From Winogradskyella sp. KYW1333 (GTDB lineage Bacteria > Bacteroidota > Bacteroidia > Flavobacteriales > Flavobacteriaceae): a stretch of DNA of 64,000 nucleotides. Positions 18,265 to 28,089 of this stretch are shown here, piece by piece. Where the stretch lies: the NCBI RefSeq assembly GCF_003335675.1, contig NZ_QPHL01000012.1:62001-126000 (forward strand). Reading direction: 5' to 3'. Positions within the stretch are counted from its first letter, which is position 1; each line of letters opens with the position of its first letter. Position numbers and translations under genes: made by a program. Under the pieces are notes generated by a model. The model saw nothing but the letters and a program-made list of their open reading frames with translations, was not told where the DNA came from and made no database searches.

Positions 18265-19545
18265 ATGTACAAGCATTTCTTTGTTGTTATTTTTTTAATT
18301 GTTGCAACAAAATGTTTTGCTCAAAAACCAAATGAATTAGAAAAGGATTCAGCCCAAATCAAACAAGATTCCATAAAAAAAATCGAATTTATTAGAAAGC
18401 TAGGTAATGGTTATCTCCCTTTTAAATATTTTAATCTAGATTTAAGATACCTAATTAAATATAACCAATATGAAGGATTTAGGACAGGTCTTGGCGGAAT
18501 AACCAATAATAAATTTTCTAAAAAATATCGTCTGAATGGTTATGCAGTATATGGATTTAAAGACGAACGATACAAATTTAGTATTGGTGGAGGATTTAGA
18601 ATAATGGAGAATACTAATACTTGGATTAACTTGTCATACACCGATGACCTTCAAGAAACAGGTAGTTCTTCATTTTTAACAGACAAACGCTTTTTTACTT
18701 TTTTTGAACCTAGACTTCTTAACATTGACCTATTTCATAGGCATATAACAAAATCCATCTCGGTTGAGCATAAGATATCCAACAACCTACTGTCTGAAAC
18801 ACAGTTAGCAACTAGCAAAATTAACCCAACTTATAATTATAATTTTGTCTTAGGTAATGAAAGCTTCAATACTTTCGATGTTAGTACTGCCAGGATTAGC
18901 GTGCAATGGAGCCCATTTAGTATTTACAGATACGAAAAAGATTATATAGTTGAAGAAAAGAATGGGTATCCTAAATTTACAGTACAATATACGCAAGGAT
19001 TTAAATCCATTTTTGGAAGTGATTTTAATTTTTCAAAATTAGATTTCAGAACTATTTATCATCTTCAACATAAAAATGAGTCATTAACAACTCTTGGTTT
19101 GGTAGCAGGTATTGCTGGAGGTGAAACTCCACTAACTCATCTATACCATTCTTACCCAAACAACATTAGAAAAGAAACAATTTTACAGCGTTTTTCGGTC
19201 GCAGGATTGAATAGTTTTGAAACCATGTATTTTAATGAGTTCTTCAGTGACAAGTTCAGTACGTTACAATTCAAACATTTCTTAAAACCGTTTAAAATTA
19301 CTGAATGGTTTAAACCTCAATTAGTATTAATTTCTAGACATGCTGTTGGCACAATGAGTAGTATTGATAGACATCAAGGAATTGAATTTAGTACTTTAGA
19401 AAAGTTATACTCGGAATCTGGATTTGAAATTAATAAATTGTTCTTTGGGTTTGGATTGAGCTTTGCTTATCGATATGGTGGTTATCACCTTCCTAATTTT
19501 GAAGATAATATTGCCTTTAAGTTTACCTTTAATATTTCCCTTTAA
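18265..19545 (+). CDS. outer-membrane beta-barrel protein, DUF5686-like
   Basis: This 426-residue protein has a signal peptide (FFVVIFLIVATKCFAQ) and then alternating aromatic strands ending in phenylalanine-rich FKFTFNISL, as expected of an outer-membrane barrel. It resembles the C-terminal barrel of DUF5686 family proteins of Bacteroidota, which usually are about 800 residues with an N-terminal carboxypeptidase-D-like domain. That domain is absent here, so this is a short form or a subfamily; no frameshift is evident upstream. Position directly after frr is common in flavobacteria. Function is unknown. Confidence 0.75.
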   Translation: MYKHFFVVIFLIVATKCFAQKPNELEKDSAQIKQDSIKKIEFIRKLGNGYLPFKYFNLDLRYLIKYNQYEGFRTGLGGITNNKFSKKYRLNGYAVYGFKDERYKFSIGGGFRIMENTNTWINLSYTDDLQETGSSSFLTDKRFFTFFEPRLLNIDLFHRHITKSISVEHKISNNLLSETQLATSKINPTYNYNFVLGNESFNTFDVSTARISVQWSPFSIYRYEKDYIVEEKNGYPKFTVQYTQGFKSIFGSDFNFSKLDFRTIYHLQHKNESLTTLGLVAGIAGGETPLTHLYHSYPNNIRKETILQRFSVAGLNSFETMYFNEFFSDKFSTLQFKHFLKPFKITEWFKPQLVLISRHAVGTMSSIDRHQGIEFSTLEKLYSESGFEINKLFFGFGLSFAYRYGGYHLPNFEDNIAFKFTFNISL

Positions 19546-19593
19546 CATTTATTATATTCCTGTTAATTAAAGGGGAAATCCTTAGCTTTTTTC

Positions 19594-19601
19594 TACCTTT
19601 G
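19594..19601 (+). promoter_or_regulatory. -7 box upstream of the MMPL transporter
   Basis: TACCTTTG matches TANNTTTG fully. It predicts a leader of about 95 nt, which ends in a hairpin (CTTAAAGA/TCTTTAAG, 19670-19691) just before the 19703 start codon. No good -33 box was found. Confidence 0.5.
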
Positions 19602-19702
19602 CGGCTCATTTTGAAATGAATTTTGTTGTTAATTTAATTCAATTAAAAAAGAATTTCAAAAATCAACATCTTAAAGAATAAACTCTTTAAGAACTTAAGT
19701 GC

Positions 19703-22123
19703 ATGTTTAAACTATTTACTACAGGATTTTGGGAGACTGTTGCAAGATTAATTCTTCGTAACAAAATCTTCATTTTAATAGTCATTGTTCTCGCTACTGT
19801 TTTTTTTAGTTTACAGTGGAAACATATGCGCTTTACTTACACTGAAGCGAATTTACTCCCAGATGAACATGAGGTTAATTTAGTATATAATAATTTTTTA
19901 GAGATCTTTGGTGAAGAGGGTAACCTTATTGTTCTTGGCGTAAAAGATTCAAGCCTTTTTACAGTAGAACAATTTAATGCATGGAATAAACTTGCAGATT
20001 CATTTAAAGAATTTGATGAAGTTGAAACAGTTCTTTCTATAAATGACTTACAAAAACTTGTAAAAAATACTAAAAAAGAACAGTTTGAATTAGAACCTTT
20101 TATACAAGATTCTATTAGCAGTATTGACCAACTAAATGATTTGCAGAAAGAGCTTTTTAAGAAGTATCCATTCTATGATAATTTTTTATTCAATGCAGAT
20201 TCAAAAACTATAAGAACTGCCATATATCTTAAAAAAGATATTGTAAATACTTCGGTTAGAAAGGATTTCATAATTGAATACTTAGAAACCATAGTTGATT
20301 CCTTCGAACAAAAAACAGGTTTAGATGTTAGGGTTTCAGGAATGCCGTATATAAGAACTTTAAACTCACAAAATATTGTTGATGAGATTGGGCTTTTTAT
20401 CAGTGCAGCTTTACTAGTAACCTCCTTGATTTTCTTTCTGTTTTTTAGATCGTTTAGAGCTACTTTTATTTCTTTAATAGTGGTCTGTATTGGAGTAATG
20501 TGGACCTTTGGCATACTTGGCCTATTAAAATACGAGATCACTGTCCTAACAGCATTAATACCTCCTTTAATCATCGTAATAGGCATACCTAATTGTATTT
20601 TTCTAATTAATAAATACCAGCACGAAGTAAAATCTCATGGTAATAAGGTAAAATCGCTTCAGCGCGTCATAACAAAAATTGGTAATGCCACTTTAATGAC
20701 CAATGTTACAACGGCATCTGGTTTTGCAACATTCATACTTACCCAAAGTAAATTATTGAAAGAGTTTGGTATTGTAGCCTCATTAAGTATTCTAGCAATT
20801 TTCATTTTGTGCTTATTAATTATACCAAGTATATATACGTTTTTACCATATCCTAAAGCAAGACATTTGGAGCATTTAAATAAACGCTGGATTGGTGGTT
20901 TTGTTGATTGGATGGAGCGTATGGTCAAACACAAAAAAATCACAATTTACGTTACAGGTTTAATGCTAATTATTGTTAGTATGATTGGGATTAACAAAAT
21001 CACCATTTCCGGAAGTCTTATTGAAGATATGCCTAAGAATAAACAATTCTTTAAAGATATTAGGTTCTTTGAGAACGAGTTTAACGGTATAATGCCACTT
21101 GAGATAATGGTTGACACCAAGCGCAAAAAAGGTGTAATGAAATTAGGTACCTTAAAGCGCATTAATGAGGTTGAAGAGTTGATTTTTGAAACTCCAGAGC
21201 TATCCAAGCCAATTTCAGTTGTAAGCTTAGTGAAATATAGTAAGCAAGCTTATTATAACGGCAATCCTAAGTACTATCAATTACCTACAAGCCAAGAGAA
21301 TAGTTTTATATTATCCTATGCGAAAAACTCTAATTCGGAGGTAGATTTATTGAAAAACTTTGTGGATAGTACAGGCCAATATGCACGTGTTACTACTTTC
21401 ATGAAAGATATCGGCACTGATAAAATGGAGCGCATTCAAGAGAATCTTCAAAATAAAATAGACAAAGTATTTCCAAAGGAGCGCTATGATGTGACACTAA
21501 CAGGAAAGGCATTAGTTTTTCAAAAGGGAACAAAGTATCTGGTAAGGAACCTTGTTATTTCATTAAGCTTGGCCATATTCTTAATTTCATTATTTATGGC
21601 TTATATGTTCCGTTCATTTAGAATGATCATCGTATCCTTAATCCCAAATCTATTACCGTTACTTATAACTGCAGGTTTAATGGGCTTTCTAGGTGTACCG
21701 ATAAAACCATCTACAATTCTCGTATTTAGTATTGCTTTTGGTATTTCTGTTGATGATACCATACATTTCTTGGCAAAATACAGACAGGAATTGCAAGCTA
21801 ATCACTGGAAAATAAGAAAATCCGTTTATGGTGCCTTAAGAGAAACTGGTGTAAGTATGTTCTATACATCTATCGTTCTTTTCTTTGGGTTCTCTGTATT
21901 TACTATTTCTAGTTTTGGTGGTACTGTGGCCTTAGGTGCATTGGTGTCTGCAACCTTATTATTTGCGATGCTATCAAATCTGTTATTATTACCTTCATTA
22001 TTATTGTCACTGGAGCGAAATATTGCAAACAAAGAGGTACTAAGGGAACCAGCAATTAATATTATTCCAGAGGAAGATGATGACGAGGATGAAATTGAAA
22101 ATAAAGAAGAAAATATATCTTAG
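19703..22123 (+). CDS. MMPL/RND-superfamily transporter
   Basis: This 806-residue membrane protein has two repeats of one helix, a large periplasmic loop and five helices, the layout of MMPL-type RND proteins. The first loop has TEANLLPDEHEVN, which resembles the DLLP-type start of hydrophobe/hopanoid exporters. The membrane domains carry GIPNCIFLINKYQHE and FGISVDDTIHFLAKYRQEL, with the acidic pair typical of proton-coupled members. The C-terminal tail is a run of Asp/Glu. A lipid or other hydrophobic cargo is likely from family knowledge, but none is established here. asnS follows 21 bases later. Confidence 0.85.
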   Translation: MFKLFTTGFWETVARLILRNKIFILIVIVLATVFFSLQWKHMRFTYTEANLLPDEHEVNLVYNNFLEIFGEEGNLIVLGVKDSSLFTVEQFNAWNKLADSFKEFDEVETVLSINDLQKLVKNTKKEQFELEPFIQDSISSIDQLNDLQKELFKKYPFYDNFLFNADSKTIRTAIYLKKDIVNTSVRKDFIIEYLETIVDSFEQKTGLDVRVSGMPYIRTLNSQNIVDEIGLFISAALLVTSLIFFLFFRSFRATFISLIVVCIGVMWTFGILGLLKYEITVLTALIPPLIIVIGIPNCIFLINKYQHEVKSHGNKVKSLQRVITKIGNATLMTNVTTASGFATFILTQSKLLKEFGIVASLSILAIFILCLLIIPSIYTFLPYPKARHLEHLNKRWIGGFVDWMERMVKHKKITIYVTGLMLIIVSMIGINKITISGSLIEDMPKNKQFFKDIRFFENEFNGIMPLEIMVDTKRKKGVMKLGTLKRINEVEELIFETPELSKPISVVSLVKYSKQAYYNGNPKYYQLPTSQENSFILSYAKNSNSEVDLLKNFVDSTGQYARVTTFMKDIGTDKMERIQENLQNKIDKVFPKERYDVTLTGKALVFQKGTKYLVRNLVISLSLAIFLISLFMAYMFRSFRMIIVSLIPNLLPLLITAGLMGFLGVPIKPSTILVFSIAFGISVDDTIHFLAKYRQELQANHWKIRKSVYGALRETGVSMFYTSIVLFFGFSVFTISSFGGTVALGALVSATLLFAMLSNLLLLPSLLLSLERNIANKEVLREPAINIIPEEDDDEDEIENKEENIS

Positions 22124-22144
22124 CATTTAAAAATTTAAATAGAA

Positions 22145-23578
22145 ATGATGACTAAAACTGTAGCAGAATTACTTTCACAAGAGGTGACCTTGCAAGATTT
22201 TACCGTAAAAGGATGGGTTAGAACGTTTAGGGCAAATCGATTTATTGCTTTAAACGATGGTTCTACTTTAAATAATATCCAGTGTGTAGTAGATTTCGAA
22301 AATTTCGATGAGGCAACATTAAAGCGTGTTACAACTGGTGCTGCAATTCATGTATCTGGTGAATTGGTTGAGAGTCAAGGAAAAGGACAAAAAGTTGAAA
22401 TCCAAGTAAAAAAACTTGAGATTTTAGGTGACTCAGATCCTGAAACATACCCTATTCAACCAAAGAAACACTCGTTTGAGTTTTTAAGAGAAAATGCGCA
22501 TTTACGTACACGTACAAACACATTTAGTGCTGTAATGCGTTTGCGTTCGTCATTATCATTTGCAATCCATAAATACTTTACTGAAAACGGGTTTTACAAT
22601 ATGCATACTCCAATTGTAACTGGAAGTGATGCAGAAGGCGCAGGAGAAATGTTTAGAGTTAGCACTTTAGATGCTAAGAACCCACCACTTAATGAAAATG
22701 GTGAAGTAAATTATTCAGAAGACTTCTTTGGAAAAGAAACTAATCTCACTGTTTCTGGGCAATTAGAAGCAGAAACCTATGCCATGTCTTTGGGTAAAGT
22801 TTATACATTTGGCCCAACTTTCAGAGCAGAAAACTCTAATACTTCACGTCATTTGGCTGAGTTTTGGATGATAGAACCAGAAGTTGCTTTTATGGATTTA
22901 GCTGGCAATATGGATTTGGCAGAAGACTTCTTAAAATCTGTTTTAAACTATGTTTTAGAACATAATTTAGCAGACTTAACGTTTCTAGAGAAAAGACTTT
23001 TAGATGAAGAAAAAACCAAACCTCAAGCCGAAAGAAGCGAAATGAGTTTAATTGAGAAAATGAGGTTTGTTGTAGACAATAACTTTATGCGAGTTAGCTA
23101 TACCGAAGCAATTGAAATTCTGAAGAACTCTAAGCCTAATAAGAAAAAGAAATTCAAATATATCATTGATGAATGGGGAGCAGATTTGCAGTCTGAGCAT
23201 GAACGATTCCTAGTAGAAAAACACTTTAAATGTCCAGTAATTTTATTTGATTATCCAGCAAATATTAAGGCCTTTTATATGCGTTTAAATGAAGATGGGA
23301 AAACTGTAAGAGCTATGGATATACTTTTCCCAGGTATTGGTGAAATGGTTGGAGGCTCTCAACGTGAAGAAAGATTAGATATTTTAGTTGAAAAAATGAA
23401 AGCATTAGATATACCTGAGGAAGAATTATGGTGGTATCTAGATTTACGTAAGTATGGAACTGCTGTACATTCTGGTTTCGGACTCGGCTTTGAAAGATTA
23501 GTTATGTTTGCCACTGGTATGAATAATATTAGAGATGTAATACCATACCCAAGAACACCTCAAAACGCAGAATTTTAA
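22145..23578 (+). CDS. asnS: asparagine--tRNA ligase
   Basis: This 477-residue class IIb synthetase charges tRNA-Asn. The N-terminal OB-fold (to about 110) has VKGWVRTFRANRFIALNDGS. The catalytic domain has motif 1 (FTENGFYNMHTPIVTGSDAEGAGEMF), motif 2 (GPTFRAENSNTSRHLAEFWMIEPE) and motif 3 (GLGFERLVMFATG near the C-terminus). An adjacent ATG at 22148 is an equally possible start. It probably shares a transcript with the upstream MMPL transporter and ends at a terminator. Confidence 0.98.
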   Translation: MMTKTVAELLSQEVTLQDFTVKGWVRTFRANRFIALNDGSTLNNIQCVVDFENFDEATLKRVTTGAAIHVSGELVESQGKGQKVEIQVKKLEILGDSDPETYPIQPKKHSFEFLRENAHLRTRTNTFSAVMRLRSSLSFAIHKYFTENGFYNMHTPIVTGSDAEGAGEMFRVSTLDAKNPPLNENGEVNYSEDFFGKETNLTVSGQLEAETYAMSLGKVYTFGPTFRAENSNTSRHLAEFWMIEPEVAFMDLAGNMDLAEDFLKSVLNYVLEHNLADLTFLEKRLLDEEKTKPQAERSEMSLIEKMRFVVDNNFMRVSYTEAIEILKNSKPNKKKKFKYIIDEWGADLQSEHERFLVEKHFKCPVILFDYPANIKAFYMRLNEDGKTVRAMDILFPGIGEMVGGSQREERLDILVEKMKALDIPEEELWWYLDLRKYGTAVHSGFGLGFERLVMFATGMNNIRDVIPYPRTPQNAEF

Positions 23579-23587
23579 AGAAAAGTG

Positions 23588-23625
23588 AAACCTGTTAAGA
23601 ATTACTCACCTGACAGGTTTTTTTA
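23588..23625 (+). terminator. rho-independent terminator after asnS
   Basis: AAACCTGT pairs with ACAGGTTT (8 bp, 17-base loop) followed by seven T residues. Confidence 0.75.
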
Positions 23626-23655
23626 TTAATTTTAAAATATAAGAGAAATCATTAA

Positions 23656-25122
23656 ATGGCCCTAAAACAGTATTTACAATTTAAACTTTCACAAAAGCTA
23701 TCACCTCAGCAAATTCAATTGATGAAGCTGATTCAATTGCCTACGCAAGCTTTTGAACAACGCTTAAAACAAGAGCTTGAAGAAAATCCAGCACTTGATA
23801 CTGGCAAAGAAAATGACAATTCTGAAGATTCTTTTGATGAATTTGATAATAGTGGCGAAGAATTTAACGACAATGACTCAATTGACACAGATGACATTAA
23901 TGTAGATGAATATTTAAGTGATGACGAAATTCCAGATTACAGAACACAAGCAAATAATTACAGTGTTGATGATGATGAAAAGAACATACCTTATGCCGCT
24001 GGCACGTCATTTACACAACATTTAGTTAATCAATTAAATACATTCAGGCTTTCAGATCAACAAGAAGAAATAGCACAATTTTTAGTTGGTAGTATTGATG
24101 AAAGTGGCTATATAAGACGATCACTTTCAGACATAACGGATGATTTGGCATTTACTCAAAATATTTATACCAACGAAGAGGAAGTTGAAGAAGTACTGAA
24201 GATTGTACAACAGTTGGATCCTGCTGGTGTTGGCGCTAGAGATCTTCAGGAATGTTTAAGCATTCAATTACATAGAAAAGAACAAAATTCAGATGTTGAG
24301 TTAGCTTCAAAAATTATAGATAAAGCATTTGAACAATTCATTAAAAAACATTACAAGAAATTAATGCAAAAATTTAGCATTAATGAGGAGCAATTAAAAG
24401 ATGCAATTGAGGAAGTTGAGCGATTAAATCCTAAACCAGGAGGTTCATATGCAGGAAACAATAAGATAATTGAGCATATAGTCCCAGACTTTACAATTCA
24501 AATAGTTGAAGGTGAATTAGAATTGAAATTAAATGGACGAAATGCACCAGAACTCCACGTATCTAGAGAATACAATAACATGTTAAAAGGTTATAAAGAT
24601 TCAAAGGAAAAATCAAAAGCACAAAAGGATGCAGTAATGTTCATTAAGCAAAAACTAGATGCTGCCAAGTGGTTTATTGAAGCTGTCAGACAAAGGCAAC
24701 AAACTCTTTTTGTCACAATGAGTGCTATTATGAATTATCAGAAAGAATATTTCTTAACTGGTGACGAAAGAAAACTTCGCCCAATGATATTGAAAGATAT
24801 TGCAGATGAAATTGATATGGATGTATCAACCATATCAAGAGTCGCAAATAGTAAGTATGTTGATACTCCATATGGAACTAAATTAATTAAGGAATTTTTC
24901 TCTGAGTCCATGACTAACGACCAAGGTGAAGAAGTTTCAACGAGAGAAATCAAAAAGATATTAGAGACTGTAATTGAAGAAGAAAACAAAAAGAAACCAC
25001 TTACAGACGAAGCACTATCCAAAATATTGAAAGATAAAGGATATCCTATTGCTAGACGTACAGTTGCGAAATACAGAGAGCAATTAGATATTCCTGTAGC
25101 AAGACTTAGAAAAAAGATTTAA
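23656..25122 (+). CDS. rpoN: RNA polymerase sigma-54 factor
   Basis: This 488-residue sigma-54 directs core polymerase to -24/-12 promoters and needs an AAA+ activator. Region I is the Gln/Leu-rich N-terminus (LSPQQIQLMKLIQLPTQAFE), followed by a very acidic region II (about 50-100). The core-binding and helix-turn-helix parts include MDVSTISRVANSKYV. The RpoN box ARRTVAKYRE lies near residue 466. No enhancer-binding activator is encoded in the window. The gene is followed two bases later by a membrane protein gene. Confidence 0.97.
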   Translation: MALKQYLQFKLSQKLSPQQIQLMKLIQLPTQAFEQRLKQELEENPALDTGKENDNSEDSFDEFDNSGEEFNDNDSIDTDDINVDEYLSDDEIPDYRTQANNYSVDDDEKNIPYAAGTSFTQHLVNQLNTFRLSDQQEEIAQFLVGSIDESGYIRRSLSDITDDLAFTQNIYTNEEEVEEVLKIVQQLDPAGVGARDLQECLSIQLHRKEQNSDVELASKIIDKAFEQFIKKHYKKLMQKFSINEEQLKDAIEEVERLNPKPGGSYAGNNKIIEHIVPDFTIQIVEGELELKLNGRNAPELHVSREYNNMLKGYKDSKEKSKAQKDAVMFIKQKLDAAKWFIEAVRQRQQTLFVTMSAIMNYQKEYFLTGDERKLRPMILKDIADEIDMDVSTISRVANSKYVDTPYGTKLIKEFFSESMTNDQGEEVSTREIKKILETVIEEENKKKPLTDEALSKILKDKGYPIARRTVAKYREQLDIPVARLRKKI

Positions 25123-25124
25123 AA

Positions 25125-25733
25125 ATGAGAGATTCTATTTTAAAAAGCATCTCATTTATTTTCCATCCACTAATAATGCCATTATTGGGTGTTATATTTT
25201 ACTTTTCTAAAACACCTAGGTTTATACCCGAGCCTGTAATGAAGGCGAAAATATTCTCAGTTATTATACTAACAATTACACTTCCGATTCTCCTTTTTTT
25301 CTTACTTAAAACTATTAATAAAGTAGACACCATATACCTTAAGACAACGAAGGAAAGGGTTTTGCCTTTATTAATCAACTCAATAATTATTACGTTAATT
25401 CTATTACGCGTTATGACGCCAAATGAAATAGAGGAATTATTTTACTTCTTTCTAGGAATCTTAATTTCAAATCTACTATGTCTTTTCTTGGCACTATATA
25501 GTATTAAGGCAAGTATTCATATGATTGCAGCCACCGGGTTCTTTATGTTTGCCGTAGGAATTGGAATCCATTTTAAAATCAACATTAACGGAACAATTGC
25601 TTTAATGATGATAATTTTAGGCGCAATTGCAACATCGAGACTTCATTTAAATGCACATACAAATGAAGAGTTAATTGCAGGTGCTTTTGCGGGTCTATTA
25701 CCTCAATTAATATTATTTAATTTCTGGTTATAA
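25125..25733 (+). CDS. six-to-seven-helix membrane protein, PAP2-like C-terminus
   Basis: This 202-residue integral membrane protein begins two bases after rpoN and is probably co-transcribed with it. Near its end the pattern SRLHLNAHTNEELIAGAFAG recalls the His-x-x-H-T-x-x-E-L loop of PAP2-type lipid phosphatases, but a complete phosphatase signature (KxxxxxxRP...PSGH) is not visible. A degenerate PAP2-like or unrelated membrane role is possible. It ends convergently against the PorT-like gene with a 6-base overlap. Confidence 0.7.
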   Translation: MRDSILKSISFIFHPLIMPLLGVIFYFSKTPRFIPEPVMKAKIFSVIILTITLPILLFFLLKTINKVDTIYLKTTKERVLPLLINSIIITLILLRVMTPNEIEELFYFFLGILISNLLCLFLALYSIKASIHMIAATGFFMFAVGIGIHFKININGTIALMMIILGAIATSRLHLNAHTNEELIAGAFAGLLPQLILFNFWL

Positions 25734-26417
25734 AATATAAAATATCAAACCAAGCCTTATAACATTCATATCTATGGTTTCGCTATTCAATTTTGAGTCA
25801 TCATTGAAAATTGAATTCAGACCATAATAAGCATGGAAATTCCATGTTCCATAACCAGCGCCTAATGTTAACCCATATTGAAATTTATTAAACGAATCAA
25901 TATTAGAAAGCTGAACGTCACCAGCGCTAGATTTTAGTTTTGTAGAGTTATGTAGCATGTAACCAAGCTTAAAACCAGTGTAAATTCGCCAAAAATTATA
26001 ATCTGAAGCTGTTGAAGTCCTCCATCTTATTTCTAAAGGTACTTCAACAAGGTACGTAGAGAATTTATTCTTAGAAACATTGATTTCGTCTTCATTAAGT
26101 ATGCTGAAGATTATTACCTTGTTCTCTTCAATTATTGACAAATTTTGATTGTAAGAATTTAAAGAAAAACCAATACCTAAACCTATTGCAAAATCTCTGT
26201 CTTTATTAATCGGCATATCTCTTATAAAACCTATATGAAATCCAGTTGAAAAACCACTTTGTGCTAAACCGTCTGGTTTAGAATTAAGCAAATTATACGT
26301 TACCGAAGCATAAAATTGATCTTCTCGATAATTCTTGTACAAATCGGTTTTGTCATTGCTTTGAGAAATCCCAATCTGACTAAAAACTAAAATAAATAGC
26401 AATAGAAAATACTTCAT
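25728..26417 (-). CDS. PorT-like outer-membrane beta-barrel protein
   Basis: This 229-residue protein has a signal peptide (FLLLFILVFSQIGISQS) followed by eight or so amphipathic strands (FAIGLGIGFSLNSY, VEVPLEIRWR, YGLTLGAGYGTWNFHAYYGLN) and an aromatic-containing C-terminus, the profile of the PorT/outer-membrane protein beta-barrel family. Some PorT proteins serve type IX secretion, but this generic barrel cannot be assigned to that role from sequence. It lies downstream of the exb genes on the same strand, separated by a terminator, so it has its own expression. Confidence 0.75.
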   Translation of the reverse strand: MKYFLLLFILVFSQIGISQSNDKTDLYKNYREDQFYASVTYNLLNSKPDGLAQSGFSTGFHIGFIRDMPINKDRDFAIGLGIGFSLNSYNQNLSIIEENKVIIFSILNEDEINVSKNKFSTYLVEVPLEIRWRTSTASDYNFWRIYTGFKLGYMLHNSTKLKSSAGDVQLSNIDSFNKFQYGLTLGAGYGTWNFHAYYGLNSIFNDDSKLNSETIDMNVIRLGLIFYIL

Positions 26418-26451
26418 AAGGTTAAATCTACAAAAACTTTAATTGCCGCAT

Positions 26452-26481
26452 AAAAAAACGTCCTGATTACTCAGGACGTTT
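26452..26481 (-). terminator. terminator of the exb operon
   Basis: A perfect 11-bp stem (AAACGTCCTGA / TCAGGACGTTT, 4-base loop) is followed on the minus strand by a seven-T tract. It lies just after the last exbD stop. Confidence 0.9.
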
Positions 26482-26506
26482 CTCTAACTAAGATTAAGAA
26501 TCTTTA

Positions 26507-26968
26507 TTATTCTGCTTTTGTGTTAGTTATATACATAACTTTCAATGTATTTGCTTTACGCAATTCTTGCTTAATATCTGAGACAAGACCAGCATGTGTG
26601 TCTTTATCTACTTTAAGCCCTACTACAATTTTACTTTTAAGTTCTTCATTCATGTCTGCCTGTGCCTGTAATACAGATGCTTGTACATCTTCTACACTGA
26701 TAAAGGCATCATTAAACTGAATTCTTGGTTCTTCACCAAACTGTTTATATTGACTGTTTGGCTTACCTGCATAGATAAAAGTAGTTCTATCCTTTTTCAA
26801 TTTTTCTACTTGATCTGCACCTGGTAACCTATTCTCAATCATTAAAGAACTATCTCTCATTACTGTTGCTACCATGAAAAAGAAAAGCAACATAAATACA
26901 ATATCAGGTAAGGATGCCGTTGAAATTGCTGGCAATTCACTTTTTCCTCCTTTTTTAAACTTTGACAT
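26507..26968 (-). CDS. exbD: ExbD/TolR family protein (second copy)
   Basis: This 153-residue ExbD-like protein has one N-terminal membrane helix (LPDIVFMLLFFFMVATVM), with the conserved Asp needed for proton use, and a periplasmic domain with KVDKDTHAGLVSDIKQELRKA. With ExbB it would couple the proton gradient to TonB. It is the last gene of the minus-strand operon and lies 11 bases after the larger exbD. Two different ExbD proteins in one operon is a common Bacteroidota arrangement. Confidence 0.92.
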   Translation of the reverse strand: MSKFKKGGKSELPAISTASLPDIVFMLLFFFMVATVMRDSSLMIENRLPGADQVEKLKKDRTTFIYAGKPNSQYKQFGEEPRIQFNDAFISVEDVQASVLQAQADMNEELKSKIVVGLKVDKDTHAGLVSDIKQELRKANTLKVMYITNTKAE

Positions 26969-26979
26969 ATCCGTTACTT

Positions 26980-27615
26980 TTAGTTTTTATCTGGTTCTGC
27001 TTCAGACAACTTAAGTGGGTAAAGCTTCTTAATGGTTTCTATGCGCTCATTAAGTTCTTCATCCTTCTTAAACTGATTTTTTTCCTTCTCTGCTAACATT
27101 GCTGCATACACTTTATCCTCATTTGGATAATATCTTTTGTACAACCTTGTTGCCTCTCTTTCTCTTAAGAAATTATAAGCCGCAACAAGTTCATTCTGAA
27201 CATCAATGTATTTCTCATAAGAAGTTTCTCTATCATGTTTCATTGAAATAATTGCCTTGTCTGGGTGATCTGATGAACTTGGAGATCTTTTACCCTGACA
27301 ATAGTCACAACTTGCTCCTTCAGCATTTGTACCACCACCATTATCCAAAAACTCTATTGTTGCTTGTCTAAGATCTTTAAGCTCCATTTGCTCATCCTCA
27401 ACAAGAAGTTGATTTCTACGGTTAATAAGAACCGTAAATAAGTTCTTCTGCTTTATAATTGGTGGCTCTACTTCAGAGTCATCAATTGGTGGCAAACTTC
27501 TTAATAGACCTTTGTCCTTTTCAATTGTTGTTGTTACTAAGAAAAAGATAAGTAATAAGAAGGCAATGTCAGCCATTGATCCTGCGTTTACTTCGGGTGC
27601 TGCTCTTTTTGCCAT
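26980..27615 (-). CDS. exbD: ExbD/TolR family protein with extended periplasmic domain
   Basis: This 211-residue ExbD has the N-terminal helix MADIAFLLLIFFLVTTTI with the conserved Asp. The periplasmic part is longer than usual and contains a Cys pair (SCDYCQGKR) in a low-complexity insert, then an acidic/basic coiled-coil-like tail rich in Lys and Glu. ExbD homologs are usually about 140 residues, so the insert and tail are additions. It sits between the 150-residue membrane protein and the short exbD. Confidence 0.9.
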   Translation of the reverse strand: MAKRAAPEVNAGSMADIAFLLLIFFLVTTTIEKDKGLLRSLPPIDDSEVEPPIIKQKNLFTVLINRRNQLLVEDEQMELKDLRQATIEFLDNGGGTNAEGASCDYCQGKRSPSSSDHPDKAIISMKHDRETSYEKYIDVQNELVAAYNFLREREATRLYKRYYPNEDKVYAAMLAEKEKNQFKKDEELNERIETIKKLYPLKLSEAEPDKN

Positions 27616-27621
27616 ATTCTA

Positions 27622-28074
27622 TTATTTGCTAATTACTTTTTTAACTCCTGAGAAAATCATTGTTAGTGCAGCAACAACAATTAATATATAAAATGCTGTA
27701 AGGCCTGCACCAACCATTTGCGATTGACTTTCTGTAGCAAAACCATCTTGCAATTTATATTGCATTGGATCACCACCAGACATCACATATGATATAAATA
27801 ATACTGCGGCAAAAGCTCCAAAACCAATTAAAGTATTTTTAAGACCAGATGTGTTAGTGAATAAATTTTTGATAACAAAAATTATAACAAAAGCCAACAC
27901 AAGTCCTAGAATTATGTAAGCCACAAATGCCATAGGATCTACTATTGCAGTATCTCCATTCAGTGCCGCTGCTTTTATCTCGTCGTCACCCTTAGATATT
28001 ATTCTCGCTAAGAAAATAATACCAGCAACGCCAAGTAAGCCAGCTACTATTTTTAATATTTTATGTAAATTCAT
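27622..28074 (-). CDS. four-helix membrane protein of the exb operon
   Basis: This 150-residue protein is not assigned to a characterised family. It has four hydrophobic stretches (roughly 5-25, 47-68, 80-100 and 122-142) separated by short polar loops, and no enzymatic motif. It is embedded between exbB and the two exbD genes with spacings of 15 and 6 bases, so it is probably part of the same energising complex or its assembly. Codon use and spacing support a real gene. Confidence 0.75.
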   Translation of the reverse strand: MNLHKILKIVAGLLGVAGIIFLARIISKGDDEIKAAALNGDTAIVDPMAFVAYIILGLVLAFVIIFVIKNLFTNTSGLKNTLIGFGAFAAVLFISYVMSGGDPMQYKLQDGFATESQSQMVGAGLTAFYILIVVAALTMIFSGVKKVISK

Positions 28075-28089
28075 AATTAAAGTGGTCTT

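Noticed and set aside
18265-19545. Truncated pseudogene of a full-length DUF5686 protein
   Set aside because: It has its own signal peptide, an intact frame and a terminator just upstream, so it is better read as a short form.
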